This document shows, piece after piece, positions 40,456 through 48,083 of a stretch of 64,000 nt of DNA. The notes under the pieces are model-generated. The model was given only the letters and a program-made list of their open reading frames with translations, was not told the origin of the DNA and did no database searches. Positions within the stretch are counted from its first letter, which is position 1; the number at the start of each line of letters is the position of its first letter. Where the stretch lies: positions 62,001 to 126,000 of the forward strand of contig CAJTEA010000005.1 in the NCBI GenBank assembly GCA_910575265.1, given 5' to 3'. The translations under genes and the position numbers were made by a program. The stretch comes from Oscillospiraceae bacterium. GTDB lineage: Bacteria > Bacillota > Clostridia > Oscillospirales > Oscillospiraceae.

Positions 40456-41364
40456 TTAAGCCCTGTGCCGCTGTTTTTTTTGATACCGTTCCGCCAGCTC
40501 CAGAAAGCGTTTGACGCAGCCGGCCTGATAGGGGTCGTTCTCCCACACCAGAATGGGGTAGGATTTGGCGGCGTACTCCAGCACCGGCTTGGTATAGACG
40601 GGGGAGCCGGGGTGGGCGGCCACGACGGATCTAGGCAAAAAGCCCACCCCAAAGCCCGCCTGGACCATCTGCATCTCCATGGGGGTGTCATAACAGTGGC
40701 AGGCCACATGGGGAGAGAAGCCCGCCCGGCGGCACTCCTCCAGCAGATCCCGCCCATAGCCCCACAGGTCGTCGCTGCGCAGCAGGCACATGGGGACGTC
40801 CCGCAGGGCCTGAATAGGCACCGCCTCCTGTCCCGGCGCAGGATCGGTTCCGGCGCGCATGACCAGCTCCAGCGGGTCCTCCCCCAGCACCCGCTCCCGC
40901 AGGCCATAGGAGCGCTCCGACTGGCCGCGCAGGAACAGGGCGTGCAGCTCTCCCTGATTCAGATCGTCCAGCAAATCACCGGGAGAGCCCATACGGACAT
41001 ATAACTCCACCTGGGGAAACTCCTCGTGATATTTTTTTAAAAGGTTGGTGGCGATCTGCACATCGGAATAGATAATCCCCACCTTCAGCTGTCCCCGCAT
41101 TCCCGCGCCGACGTCCCGCACACTGTCCGCCATGGTCCGCAGGCTTTGGAGCATCTGCCGGCTCTGCTGATAGAGGCACCGGCCCGCCTCCGTCAGCTCC
41201 ACACCCTTATTGGTGCGCAGAAAAAGGGTCGCCTCCAGCTCATCCTCCAACAGGGCCAGCTGCCGGCTAATGGGGGGCTGGGCCACATGGAGCACCCGGG
41301 AGGCCCCGGAGATGCTCCCCGCCTCGGCCACGGCGGCAAAATATTCCAACTGCTTAAAATTCAC
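40456..41364 (-). CDS. LysR-family transcriptional regulator
   Basis: A 302-residue regulator. The N-terminal winged helix-turn-helix runs NFKQLEYFAAVAEAGSISGASRVLHVAQPPISRQLALLEDEL (about 2-43), followed by the linker helix. A periplasmic-binding-protein-like effector domain starts near residue 88 (GQLKVGIIYSDVQ). A GTG at 41364 was chosen for its AAGGA site eight bases upstream. Divergent from hutU and next to the ftcD operon, it most likely controls histidine/urocanate use. The effector is unknown. Confidence 0.9.
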   Translation of the reverse strand: MNFKQLEYFAAVAEAGSISGASRVLHVAQPPISRQLALLEDELEATLFLRTNKGVELTEAGRCLYQQSRQMLQSLRTMADSVRDVGAGMRGQLKVGIIYSDVQIATNLLKKYHEEFPQVELYVRMGSPGDLLDDLNQGELHALFLRGQSERSYGLRERVLGEDPLELVMRAGTDPAPGQEAVPIQALRDVPMCLLRSDDLWGYGRDLLEECRRAGFSPHVACHCYDTPMEMQMVQAGFGVGFLPRSVVAAHPGSPVYTKPVLEYAAKSYPILVWENDPYQAGCVKRFLELAERYQKKQRHRA

Positions 41365-41423
41365 GGTATCATTCCTTTCGCTCATGGAACCATCGAAATT
41401 GACCATACCTTTTTTATATGGCA

Positions 41424-41452
41424 ATTATACAATACTAGTGCTTTTCAATCAA
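41424..41452 (-). promoter_or_regulatory. Promoter of the LysR gene
   Basis: On the minus strand TTGATT, 17 bases, TATAAT. Its -35 overlaps the -35 region of the hutU promoter on the other strand, so the two are mutually exclusive or jointly controlled. Confidence 0.75.
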
Positions 41453-41470
41453 GTGAATTTTTGTTAAAAT
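41442..41470 (+). promoter_or_regulatory. Probable hutU promoter
   Basis: TTTTCA, 17 bases, TAAAAT. The weak -35 suggests activator dependence, consistent with the divergent LysR gene. ACCATACC occurs at 41402-41409 and again at 41488-41495, flanking the two promoters. Confidence 0.5.
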
Positions 41471-41521
41471 ACAATACATCAAGAGCAACCATACCAATTT
41501 TTAAGAAGCGGAGGAATTTTT

Positions 41522-43537
41522 ATGAATCTAGCAGACGCCATGACCATCAAGCTGGACTACGACCTGCCCGAGTACCCCGCCTTTGAGGAGGGCTACCGCC
41601 GTGCCCCCCGCCGGGAGTCCCACCTGTCCGAGGCCGACAAGGCCCTGGCCATCAAGAACGCCCTGCGGTACATCCACCCCGACCATCACGCCCAGATGGC
41701 CAAGGAGTTCGCCCAGGAGCTGGAGGAGCACGGCCGCATCTACGGCTACCGCTTCCGCCCCGCCGGCAAGCTGTACGGCAAGCCCATCGAGGAGTATAAG
41801 GGCAACTGCACCGAGGCCAAGGCCTTCCAGGTGATGATCGACAACAACCTGGACTTTGACATCGCCCTGTACCCCTACGAGCTGGTCACCTACGGTGAGA
41901 CCGGCCAGGTCTGCCAGAACTGGATGCAGTACCGGCTGATCAAGAAGTACCTGGAGGTCATGACCGACGAGCAGACCCTGGTGGTCATGTCCGGCCACCC
42001 CCTGGGCCTGTTCCACAGCCACAAGATGGCTCCCCGCTGCATCATCTCCAACGGCCTGATGGTGGGCATGTACGACAACCAGAAGGACTTCAACCGGGCC
42101 GCCGCCATCGGCGTGGCCAACTACGGCCAGATGACCGCCGGCGGCTGGATGTACATCGGCCCCCAGGGAATCGTCCACGGCACCTTCAACACCCTGCTCA
42201 ACGCCGGCCGCCTGAAGCTTGGCATCCCCGAGGACGGCAATCTGGCCGGACGGCTGTTCATCTCCGCCGGTCTGGGCGGCATGTCCGGCGCTCAGGGCAA
42301 GGCCGCTGAGATCGCCGGCGCCGCCTCCATCATCGCCGAGGTGGACGACTCCCGCATTGAGACCCGCTACACCCAGGGCTGGGTGAGCCACCGCACTGGC
42401 GACCTGGCCGAGGCGGTGAAGATCGCCCAGGAGCACCAGGCCAGCAAGCGGCCCTGCGCCGTTGCCTATCACGGCAACATTGTGGACCTGCTGGAGTACG
42501 TCTACAACAACAACATCCATGTGGACCTGCTGTCCGACCAGACCTCCTGCCATGTGCCCTACGACGGCGGCTACTGCCCCCAGGGCCTGAGCTTCGAGCA
42601 GCGCACTGAGATGCTGGACAAGGACCCCGAGGGCTTCGCCAAGCTGGTAGACAAGACCCTCCAGCACCACTATGAGATGATCCGCAAGCTCCACGACAAG
42701 GGCACCTACTTCTTCGACTACGGCAACAGCTTCCTGAAGGCCGTGTACGACACCGGTGTCAAGTCCATCTGCAAGAACGGCGAGAACGACCTGGACGGCT
42801 TCATCTTCCCCTCCTATGTGGAAGATATTCTCGGTCCCTGCCTGTTCGACTTCGGCTACGGCCCCTTCCGCTGGTGCTGCCTGTCCCGGAACCCCGAGGA
42901 TCTGGACAAGACCGACGCCGCCGCCGCCGAGTACATCAAGGCCCACAACCGCCGCTATCAGGACTATGACAACTATGTCTGGTGCCGGGACGCCAAGAAG
43001 AACAAGCTGGTGGTGGGTACCCAGTGCCGCATCCTGTATCAGGACGCCATGGGCCGCATGAACATCGCCCTGAAGTTCAACGAGATGGTCCGCAACGGCG
43101 AGATCGGCCCCATCATGCTGGGCCGCGACCACCACGACACCGGCGGAACCGACTCCCCCTTCCGTGAGACCTCCAACATCAAGGACGGCTCCAACATCAT
43201 GGCTGAGATGGCCACCCAGTGCTACGCCGGAAACGCCGCCCGGGGCATGAGCCTCATCGCCCTCCACAATGGCGGCGGCACCGGCATCGGCAAGGCCATT
43301 AACGGCGGCTTCGGCATGGTGCTGGACGGCTCCGAGCGGGTGGACACCATTCTGAAGATGTCCATGCCCTGGGACACCATGATCGGCGTTTCCCGCCGCA
43401 ACTGGGCCGGCAACCCCAACTCCATGACCACCGTGGCCGAGTACAACGAGATGTACGCCGGTCAGGACCACATCACCATGCCCTACATCGCCGACGACGC
43501 CATCGTGGCCGAGGCCGTCAAGAGCATGAAGGGCTAA
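41522..43537 (+). CDS. hutU: Urocanate hydratase
   Basis: NAD-dependent enzyme of 671 residues that hydrates urocanate to imidazolone propionate, the second step of histidine breakdown. Marks include YETGQVCQNWMQYRLIKKYL-like text (here YGETGQVCQNWMQYRLI), GGWMYIGPQGIVHGTFNT, and the NAD-binding LFISAGLGGMSGAQGKAAEI. The active-site region reads CHVPYDGGYCPQGL and IMLGRDHHDTGGTDSPFRET. It is of the longer clostridial type. The ribosome site GGAGG precedes the ATG. First gene of hutU-hutI-lrp. Confidence 0.95.
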   Translation: MNLADAMTIKLDYDLPEYPAFEEGYRRAPRRESHLSEADKALAIKNALRYIHPDHHAQMAKEFAQELEEHGRIYGYRFRPAGKLYGKPIEEYKGNCTEAKAFQVMIDNNLDFDIALYPYELVTYGETGQVCQNWMQYRLIKKYLEVMTDEQTLVVMSGHPLGLFHSHKMAPRCIISNGLMVGMYDNQKDFNRAAAIGVANYGQMTAGGWMYIGPQGIVHGTFNTLLNAGRLKLGIPEDGNLAGRLFISAGLGGMSGAQGKAAEIAGAASIIAEVDDSRIETRYTQGWVSHRTGDLAEAVKIAQEHQASKRPCAVAYHGNIVDLLEYVYNNNIHVDLLSDQTSCHVPYDGGYCPQGLSFEQRTEMLDKDPEGFAKLVDKTLQHHYEMIRKLHDKGTYFFDYGNSFLKAVYDTGVKSICKNGENDLDGFIFPSYVEDILGPCLFDFGYGPFRWCCLSRNPEDLDKTDAAAAEYIKAHNRRYQDYDNYVWCRDAKKNKLVVGTQCRILYQDAMGRMNIALKFNEMVRNGEIGPIMLGRDHHDTGGTDSPFRETSNIKDGSNIMAEMATQCYAGNAARGMSLIALHNGGGTGIGKAINGGFGMVLDGSERVDTILKMSMPWDTMIGVSRRNWAGNPNSMTTVAEYNEMYAGQDHITMPYIADDAIVAEAVKSMKG

Positions 43538-43570
43538 TCAGACCAGACATCCAAATCACTCAATGATTCA

Positions 43571-43600
43571 GAGGGGGCGTCCCATGACGTCCCCTCTTTT
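43571..43600 (+). terminator. Intercistronic terminator/attenuator between hutU and hutI
   Basis: GAGGGGGCGTC pairs with GACGTCCCCTC (11 bp, one G-U), four-base loop, then TTTT. It would lower hutI and lrp expression relative to hutU. Confidence 0.65.
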
Positions 43601-43616
43601 GGAAAGGAATAGAACC

Positions 43617-44837
43617 ATGAGCAAGGTAATTGTCACCAATATCGGTATGCTGGCCACCCCTCAGGGGACCGGCCCCAAGAAGGGTCCCGAGCAAGGAAAC
43701 ATCCAGATTCTCAAAGACGCCTGGGTCCTCATAGAGGACGGCGTCATCGCCCAGGTGGGAACCGGCGCGGCCCCGGCGGCGGACAAGATCATCGACGCCC
43801 AGGGCAATCTGGTCACCCCCGGCCTGGTGGACGCCCACACCCACCTGATTTTCGGCGGCTGGCGGCAGAATGAGCTGGGCCTGAAGCTCCACGGCAAAAC
43901 CTATCTGGAGATTCAGAACGCTGGCGGAGGCATTCAGTCCACCACCAACGCCACCCGCCAGTCCACCGAGGAGGAGCTGACCCAAAAGGCCGCCCGGGCG
44001 CTGGATGAGATGATGGGCTTCGGCGTAACCACCTGCGAGGCCAAGAGCGGCTACGGTCTGGCCACCGAGCACGAGCTGAAGGCCCTGCAAGTGATTAAAA
44101 ACCTGAACGACCGCCACCATATGGACATTGTGGCCACCTTTATGGGAGCCCACCTGGTCCCCGCCGAGTACAAGGCCGACCGGGAAGCCTATGTCCGTCT
44201 GGTCTGCGAGGAGATGATGCCCAAGGTGAAGGAGCAGGGCATCGCCAAATTCTGCGACGTGTTCTGCGAGGCCGACACCTTCACGGTGGAGGAATCCCGT
44301 CAGGTGCTGGAGGCCGGCCTGAAATACGGCCTGCGGCCCAAAATCCACGCTGACGAGATCGAGGCCATCGGCGGCTCCGTTCTGGCCGGTGAGATCGGGG
44401 CCATCTCCGCCGAGCACCTGATCGTCTGCCCCCCCGAGGGCATCCAGAGCATGGCGAAGGGCGGGGTTGTGGCCTGCCTGCTGCCCGCCACCAGCTTCTA
44501 CCTGGGGGCCACCTTCGCCCCCGCCCGGGACATGGTGAACGCCGGCGTCCCCGTGGCCATGGCCTCCGACTTCAACCCCGGCTCCTGCCCCTGCCTCAAC
44601 CTCCAGTTTGTCATCAACCTGGGCTGCCTCAAGTACAAGCTCACCCCGGAGGAGGTCCTCACCGCCGTCACCCTAAACGCCGCCGCCGCCATCGACCTGG
44701 CGGACAGAGTGGGCTCAGTGGAGCCGGGCAAGCAGGGCGACCTGGTGATCTGGGACGCCCCCGACCTGGACTACATCTGCTACCGCATGGGCAGCAACCT
44801 GGTTCAAACTGTTGTCAAGAAAGGCGCAGTGATTTAA
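43617..44837 (+). CDS. hutI: Imidazolonepropionase
   Basis: Metal-dependent amidohydrolase of 406 residues that opens the imidazolone ring to formiminoglutamate. The metal motif is VDAHTHLIFGG (about 78-88). The second metal site lies around MGAHLVPAEYK, and KIHADEIEAIGGSVLAGE and MASDFNPGSCPC (metal Asp) follow. The ATG at 43617 follows GGAAAGGAATAGAACC; an earlier in-frame ATG at 43563 lies inside the terminator hairpin region and is unlikely. Confidence 0.95.
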   Translation: MSKVIVTNIGMLATPQGTGPKKGPEQGNIQILKDAWVLIEDGVIAQVGTGAAPAADKIIDAQGNLVTPGLVDAHTHLIFGGWRQNELGLKLHGKTYLEIQNAGGGIQSTTNATRQSTEEELTQKAARALDEMMGFGVTTCEAKSGYGLATEHELKALQVIKNLNDRHHMDIVATFMGAHLVPAEYKADREAYVRLVCEEMMPKVKEQGIAKFCDVFCEADTFTVEESRQVLEAGLKYGLRPKIHADEIEAIGGSVLAGEIGAISAEHLIVCPPEGIQSMAKGGVVACLLPATSFYLGATFAPARDMVNAGVPVAMASDFNPGSCPCLNLQFVINLGCLKYKLTPEEVLTAVTLNAAAAIDLADRVGSVEPGKQGDLVIWDAPDLDYICYRMGSNLVQTVVKKGAVI

Positions 44838-44861
44838 AAACGGCAAGGAGGAAACGCCTCT

Positions 44862-45299
44862 ATGGACCGAACCGACTATCAAATCCTGAATCTTCTCCAG
44901 ACGGACAGCCGCACCACGTTAAAAGTCATCGGAGATAAGGTGGGCCTCACCGCCCCCGCCGTCTCCGAGCGTATCCACAGGATGGAGGAAAAGGGCGTGA
45001 TCAAGCGCTTTTCCATCAGCGTGGACCGCACCCTGCTGGACTGCAACCTGACCGGCTTTATCCTCATCGCCCTTTTTCCGGAAAAGTACAGTCAGTTCTG
45101 CAAATTCTGCGAGGAAACCCCCGCCATCATCGCCCACCACCATCTGGTGGGCAAGCTCAACGGACTGCTGCGCTTCGCCGTGAAGGACACCCATGAGCTG
45201 GATCAGCTCCTGGCCGCCATCAAATATTACGGCGACTCCCAGACCTCCGTGGAGCTGAGCGTTTACTTTGACCAAAAGGATGTACCCATGCCGAACTAA
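44862..45299 (+). CDS. Lrp/AsnC-family transcriptional regulator
   Basis: A 145-residue regulator. The helix-turn-helix domain is at about 1-50 (RTDYQILNLLQTDSRTTLKV, then VGLTAPAVSERIHRMEEKG). A RAM ligand-binding domain follows (LTGFILIALFPEKYSQF, VVGKL-like HLVGKLNGLLRFAVKD, then ELSVYF). It is 24 bases after hutI and ends at a strong terminator, so it is part of the hut transcript. Histidine or another amino acid is the likely effector. It may cross-regulate with the LysR protein. Confidence 0.9.
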   Translation: MDRTDYQILNLLQTDSRTTLKVIGDKVGLTAPAVSERIHRMEEKGVIKRFSISVDRTLLDCNLTGFILIALFPEKYSQFCKFCEETPAIIAHHHLVGKLNGLLRFAVKDTHELDQLLAAIKYYGDSQTSVELSVYFDQKDVPMPN

Positions 45300-45307
45300 A
45301 CAGACAA

Positions 45308-45344
45308 CCGGGACCCGCCCACAGGGCGGGTCCCGGTTCTTCTT
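45308..45344 (+). terminator. Intrinsic terminator of the hutU-hutI-lrp operon
   Basis: A 13-bp stem (CCGGGACCCGCCC with GGGCGGGTCCCGG), three-base loop, then TTCTTCTT. Confidence 0.8.
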
Positions 45345-45352
45345 AAACTCCG

Positions 45353-46723
45353 TTACCGCAGAAACAGCCGCAGCAGCTTGTCCTTGGTCGGAGTATAGGG
45401 AGCGTACCGGATGGGCGGGTCCATCCAGACGGATTTTTGAACGACGCTCTTCCGGTGGGAAAATGTCTCAAAGCTCTCCCTGCCATGGTAGCTGCCCATG
45501 CCGCTGTTTCCCACACCACCGAAGCCCATGCGGCTGGTGGCCAGGTGGATGATAGTATCGTTGATGCACCCGCCGCCAAAGGAAGCTTTTCGGAGAAACA
45601 TCCGCTGGACCTTTTTGTCCTGGGAGAACAGATACAGGGCCAGGGGGTGGGGCCGGGCGTTGATAAATTCCAGCGCCTCCTCCGCCCGGTCAAAGGTAAG
45701 GACAGGAAGTACCGGTCCAAAAATTTCCTCCCGCATCACCGGGTCCTCCGGGGATACGTTGTCCAGCACGGTGGGCTGGATTTTCAAGGTATCCGGGTCG
45801 CCCCTGCCGCCAAAGACCACCTTGGACTGGTCGATAAGGCCCATCACCCGGTCAAAGTGCTTCCGGTTGACCATACGGACATAACCCTGGTTGTCCAGGG
45901 CGTCGGTGCCGTACTGGACGGCCACCCACTTGCGCGCATGGGCCAGAAAGCAGTCCTTGACCCGCCGGTCCACCAACAGATAGTCCGGGGCCACGCAGGT
46001 CTGGCCGCAGTTGAGCAGCTTGCCGAACACCAGCCGTTTGGCGGCCAGGTCCAGCTTGGCGGTGGCGTCCACCACGCAGGGGCTCTTGCCCCCCAGCTCC
46101 AGGGTAACGGGGGTGAGGTGCCGCGCCGCTTTCGCCATGACCTCCCTGCCCACCTCCACCCCGCCGGTGAAGAAGATATAGTCGAATTTCTGGTCCAGCA
46201 GAGCCTGGTTTTCCGCCCGGCCTCCCTCGACCACAGATACAAGCTCCGGAGGAAAGCATTCCGCCAGGATGTCCCGGATCACCGCCGACGCGGCGGGGGA
46301 GTAAGCCGAGGGCTTCACCACACAGCAGTTGCCCGCCGCGATGGCCCCAATGAGGGGCTCCATGGTGAGCAGAAAGGGGTAGTTCCAAGGGGACATAATC
46401 AGGACAACCCCATAGGGCTCGGATACGGTGAGGCTTTTGGCGGGAAACTGGGCCAGAGGGGTAAGGTGGCGCCTGTCCCTGGCCCAGCCGTCCAGATGCC
46501 GCTCCACAAACCGCAGCTCGGACAGGGTCATGCCAATTTCGCACATATAGCTCTCGGTGGGGGACTTGTTCAGGTCGGACCGCAGGGCGTCGCAGATATC
46601 TCCCTCACGGCGCTGAATGGCCTCTCTCAGCCGCTGTAAGGCCGCTTTCCGGGTGGATAGGGGTAAGGTGGCACCGGTACTAAAATAGGCTCTCTGCGCC
46701 GTTACAAGGGCTTGAATGTCCAT
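45353..46723 (-). CDS. Aldehyde dehydrogenase (ALDH family 3 type)
   Basis: NAD(P)-dependent enzyme of 456 residues that oxidises aldehydes to acids. The catalytic Glu lies in VTLELGGKSPCVVD, the catalytic Cys in KLLNCGQTCVAPDYLLVD, and the dinucleotide segment in FTGGVEVGREVMAKAARHL. A C-terminal MGFGGVGNSGMGSYHGRESFETFSH block is typical of family 3. The ATG at 46723 has AAGGAGG eight bases upstream. The physiological aldehyde is unknown. A single-gene unit with its own promoter. Confidence 0.92.
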   Translation of the reverse strand: MDIQALVTAQRAYFSTGATLPLSTRKAALQRLREAIQRREGDICDALRSDLNKSPTESYMCEIGMTLSELRFVERHLDGWARDRRHLTPLAQFPAKSLTVSEPYGVVLIMSPWNYPFLLTMEPLIGAIAAGNCCVVKPSAYSPAASAVIRDILAECFPPELVSVVEGGRAENQALLDQKFDYIFFTGGVEVGREVMAKAARHLTPVTLELGGKSPCVVDATAKLDLAAKRLVFGKLLNCGQTCVAPDYLLVDRRVKDCFLAHARKWVAVQYGTDALDNQGYVRMVNRKHFDRVMGLIDQSKVVFGGRGDPDTLKIQPTVLDNVSPEDPVMREEIFGPVLPVLTFDRAEEALEFINARPHPLALYLFSQDKKVQRMFLRKASFGGGCINDTIIHLATSRMGFGGVGNSGMGSYHGRESFETFSHRKSVVQKSVWMDPPIRYAPYTPTKDKLLRLFLR

Positions 46724-46744
46724 AAAGCGTCCCTCCTTTGGTTC

Positions 46745-46773
46745 AGCATACCATAAAATTATCAGTCCGTCAA
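46745..46773 (-). promoter_or_regulatory. Promoter of the aldehyde dehydrogenase gene
   Basis: On the minus strand TTGACG, 17 bases, TATGCT, about 20 bases upstream of the gene. Its -35 ends about ten bases from the divergent DUF1700/PadR promoter. Confidence 0.65.
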
Positions 46774-46782
46774 AAATTTTCC

Positions 46783-46811
46783 TTGACAAAGTTCGCGTCG
46801 CTGAGTATTAT
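46783..46811 (+). promoter_or_regulatory. Promoter of the HAAS-protein/PadR pair
   Basis: TTGACA, 17 bases, TATTAT. A perfect 10-bp palindrome ACAGTACTGT lies at 46819-46828, at the expected transcription start. This is a likely operator for the PadR protein encoded in the same transcript. Confidence 0.75.
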
Positions 46812-46860
46812 ATTTTTAACAGTACTGTATTTTTATCATTAGCGAATGGAGGAACGAGAC

Positions 46861-47670
46861 ATGAAGCAGCCAAAGTCCCTGACCAGGGAGCAGTACCTGA
46901 AACAATTCAGCCGGGCGGTGCGGTGGCGTCTGCCGCCCCGGGAGCCGGAGGACGCCATTGCCGACTACCGGGAGCTAGTCTTCCAGCCGGAGCGGGACGA
47001 ATCCAAACTGGTGGAGGAGCTGGGCGAGCCCGTTCAAGCGGCCCACCTCCTCACCGACGTAAAGAGCTACCGCCGGTGGCTGAAGGTGTTCGCCGTGCTG
47101 GCCTTTGGTCTGTTCCTGCTGGCGAAGTGGGATTATATGGCCTGGAGCAACGTCCGCCTCAGCTTTGCTGAGCAGTGGTGGTATCCAGTGTGGACGATGG
47201 CGGTGGGGCTGGCGCTGTCCCTGTACTGGTTCCGGCGGCATGGGCAGAAAAACGGTCCGCTTCCCAAAGGGCTGGTACTGGCTATAGCCGTGGTGCTGAT
47301 TGCCGGGTGCGTAGTGATGTATGGGATTTGGGACGTAACGGGGGCGGTCATGTACGAGCAGGTGTCGGAACACACCTTGCGTCTCAGACAACAGACGCGT
47401 CTGGTCATCACGGCGATGATGTATGTGGGGACGCTTTCAGCCGTGGCCGCTTTGCCCGGCCTGGTGCTGGCCAAGTGCTATGATCGCCGGTGGCTGGCCC
47501 TCTATGTCCTGGGTGTCACCGTGGCGGCAATGATCGGGTTTGTGACATTCTATTTTAAGAGCATAGATTTGGACTATCTAACCGCAAATATGCTCCAATC
47601 CTATCTCTTTGCCCGCCTGATTCCCATTGGTATTGTCGGCCTGATTGGAACGGGGGTGGCCCTGTGCTGA
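46861..47670 (+). CDS. HAAS-domain membrane protein (DUF1700-like)
   Basis: A 269-residue protein. The N-terminal 75 residues form a HAAS-type helical domain (TREQYLKQFSRAVRWRLPPREPEDAIADYRE, ending LGEPVQAAHLLTD). Seven or so hydrophobic segments follow from about residue 85 to the C-terminus. Such proteins are usually encoded with a PadR regulator and thought to act in envelope stress signalling, but no biochemical role is known. The ATG at 46861 has GGAGG eight bases upstream. Unusually the regulator gene follows rather than precedes. Confidence 0.8.
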   Translation: MKQPKSLTREQYLKQFSRAVRWRLPPREPEDAIADYRELVFQPERDESKLVEELGEPVQAAHLLTDVKSYRRWLKVFAVLAFGLFLLAKWDYMAWSNVRLSFAEQWWYPVWTMAVGLALSLYWFRRHGQKNGPLPKGLVLAIAVVLIAGCVVMYGIWDVTGAVMYEQVSEHTLRLRQQTRLVITAMMYVGTLSAVAALPGLVLAKCYDRRWLALYVLGVTVAAMIGFVTFYFKSIDLDYLTANMLQSYLFARLIPIGIVGLIGTGVALC

Positions 47671-47966
47671 AAAAGGACCTGCTGGAGCTGTGCCTGCTTC
47701 AGCTGCTGGACGGTGGGGACAAATACGGCTACGAGGTGCTCACCCCCCTCCGCGCCGCCTTTCCGGACACCCAGGAGAGCGCCATTTACGCCCTGCTTCG
47801 GGGGCTGGGGAAGGAGAAGTACACCGAATGGTACATGGCCCCTGGCGGCGGCGGGCCGGACCGGAAGTACTACCGGATAACCTCCGCGGGGCAGGCCCGG
47901 CTGGAGGAAATGCGGGACCAGTGGCGCAATATGCGGGACGCCATCGCCTCCTTTGGGGTGGAATAG
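47664..47966 (+). CDS. PadR-family transcriptional regulator
   Basis: A 100-residue winged-helix repressor beginning LKKDLLELCLLQLLDGGDKYGYEVLT. The recognition helix lies in ESAIYALLRGLGKEKYTEWYM, with the wing GGGGPDRKYYRITSAGQARL. The GTG start lies inside the end of the membrane-protein gene, so the pair is coupled. It probably binds the palindrome at 46819 and represses both genes. It stops after the core domain; the usual C-terminal dimerisation helix is short. Confidence 0.9.
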   Translation: MLKKDLLELCLLQLLDGGDKYGYEVLTPLRAAFPDTQESAIYALLRGLGKEKYTEWYMAPGGGGPDRKYYRITSAGQARLEEMRDQWRNMRDAIASFGVE

Positions 47967-47997
47967 CCGCTTTGCCGCGTTAATCAGGAAAATTATA

Positions 47998-48026
47998 TTT
48001 ACAACCGGCTGAAATCGTGGTATCAT
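47998..48026 (+). promoter_or_regulatory. Promoter of the CofE-like gene
   Basis: TTTACA, 17 bases, TATCAT, about 58 bases ahead of the start codon. Confidence 0.6.
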
Positions 48027-48083
48027 ACAAAGTTGTGGGAGTTTTTCCCGCGAAAATGATATGAAAACAAGGAGTGTTCCTTT

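Noticed and set aside
41528-43471. A 647-codon minus-strand frame opposite hutU
   Set aside because: Antisense shadow with no recognisable domain.
43563-43616. Earlier in-frame ATG for hutI
   Set aside because: Falls in the hutU-hutI terminator hairpin and gives a non-homologous N-terminus; the ATG at 43617 has a ribosome site.
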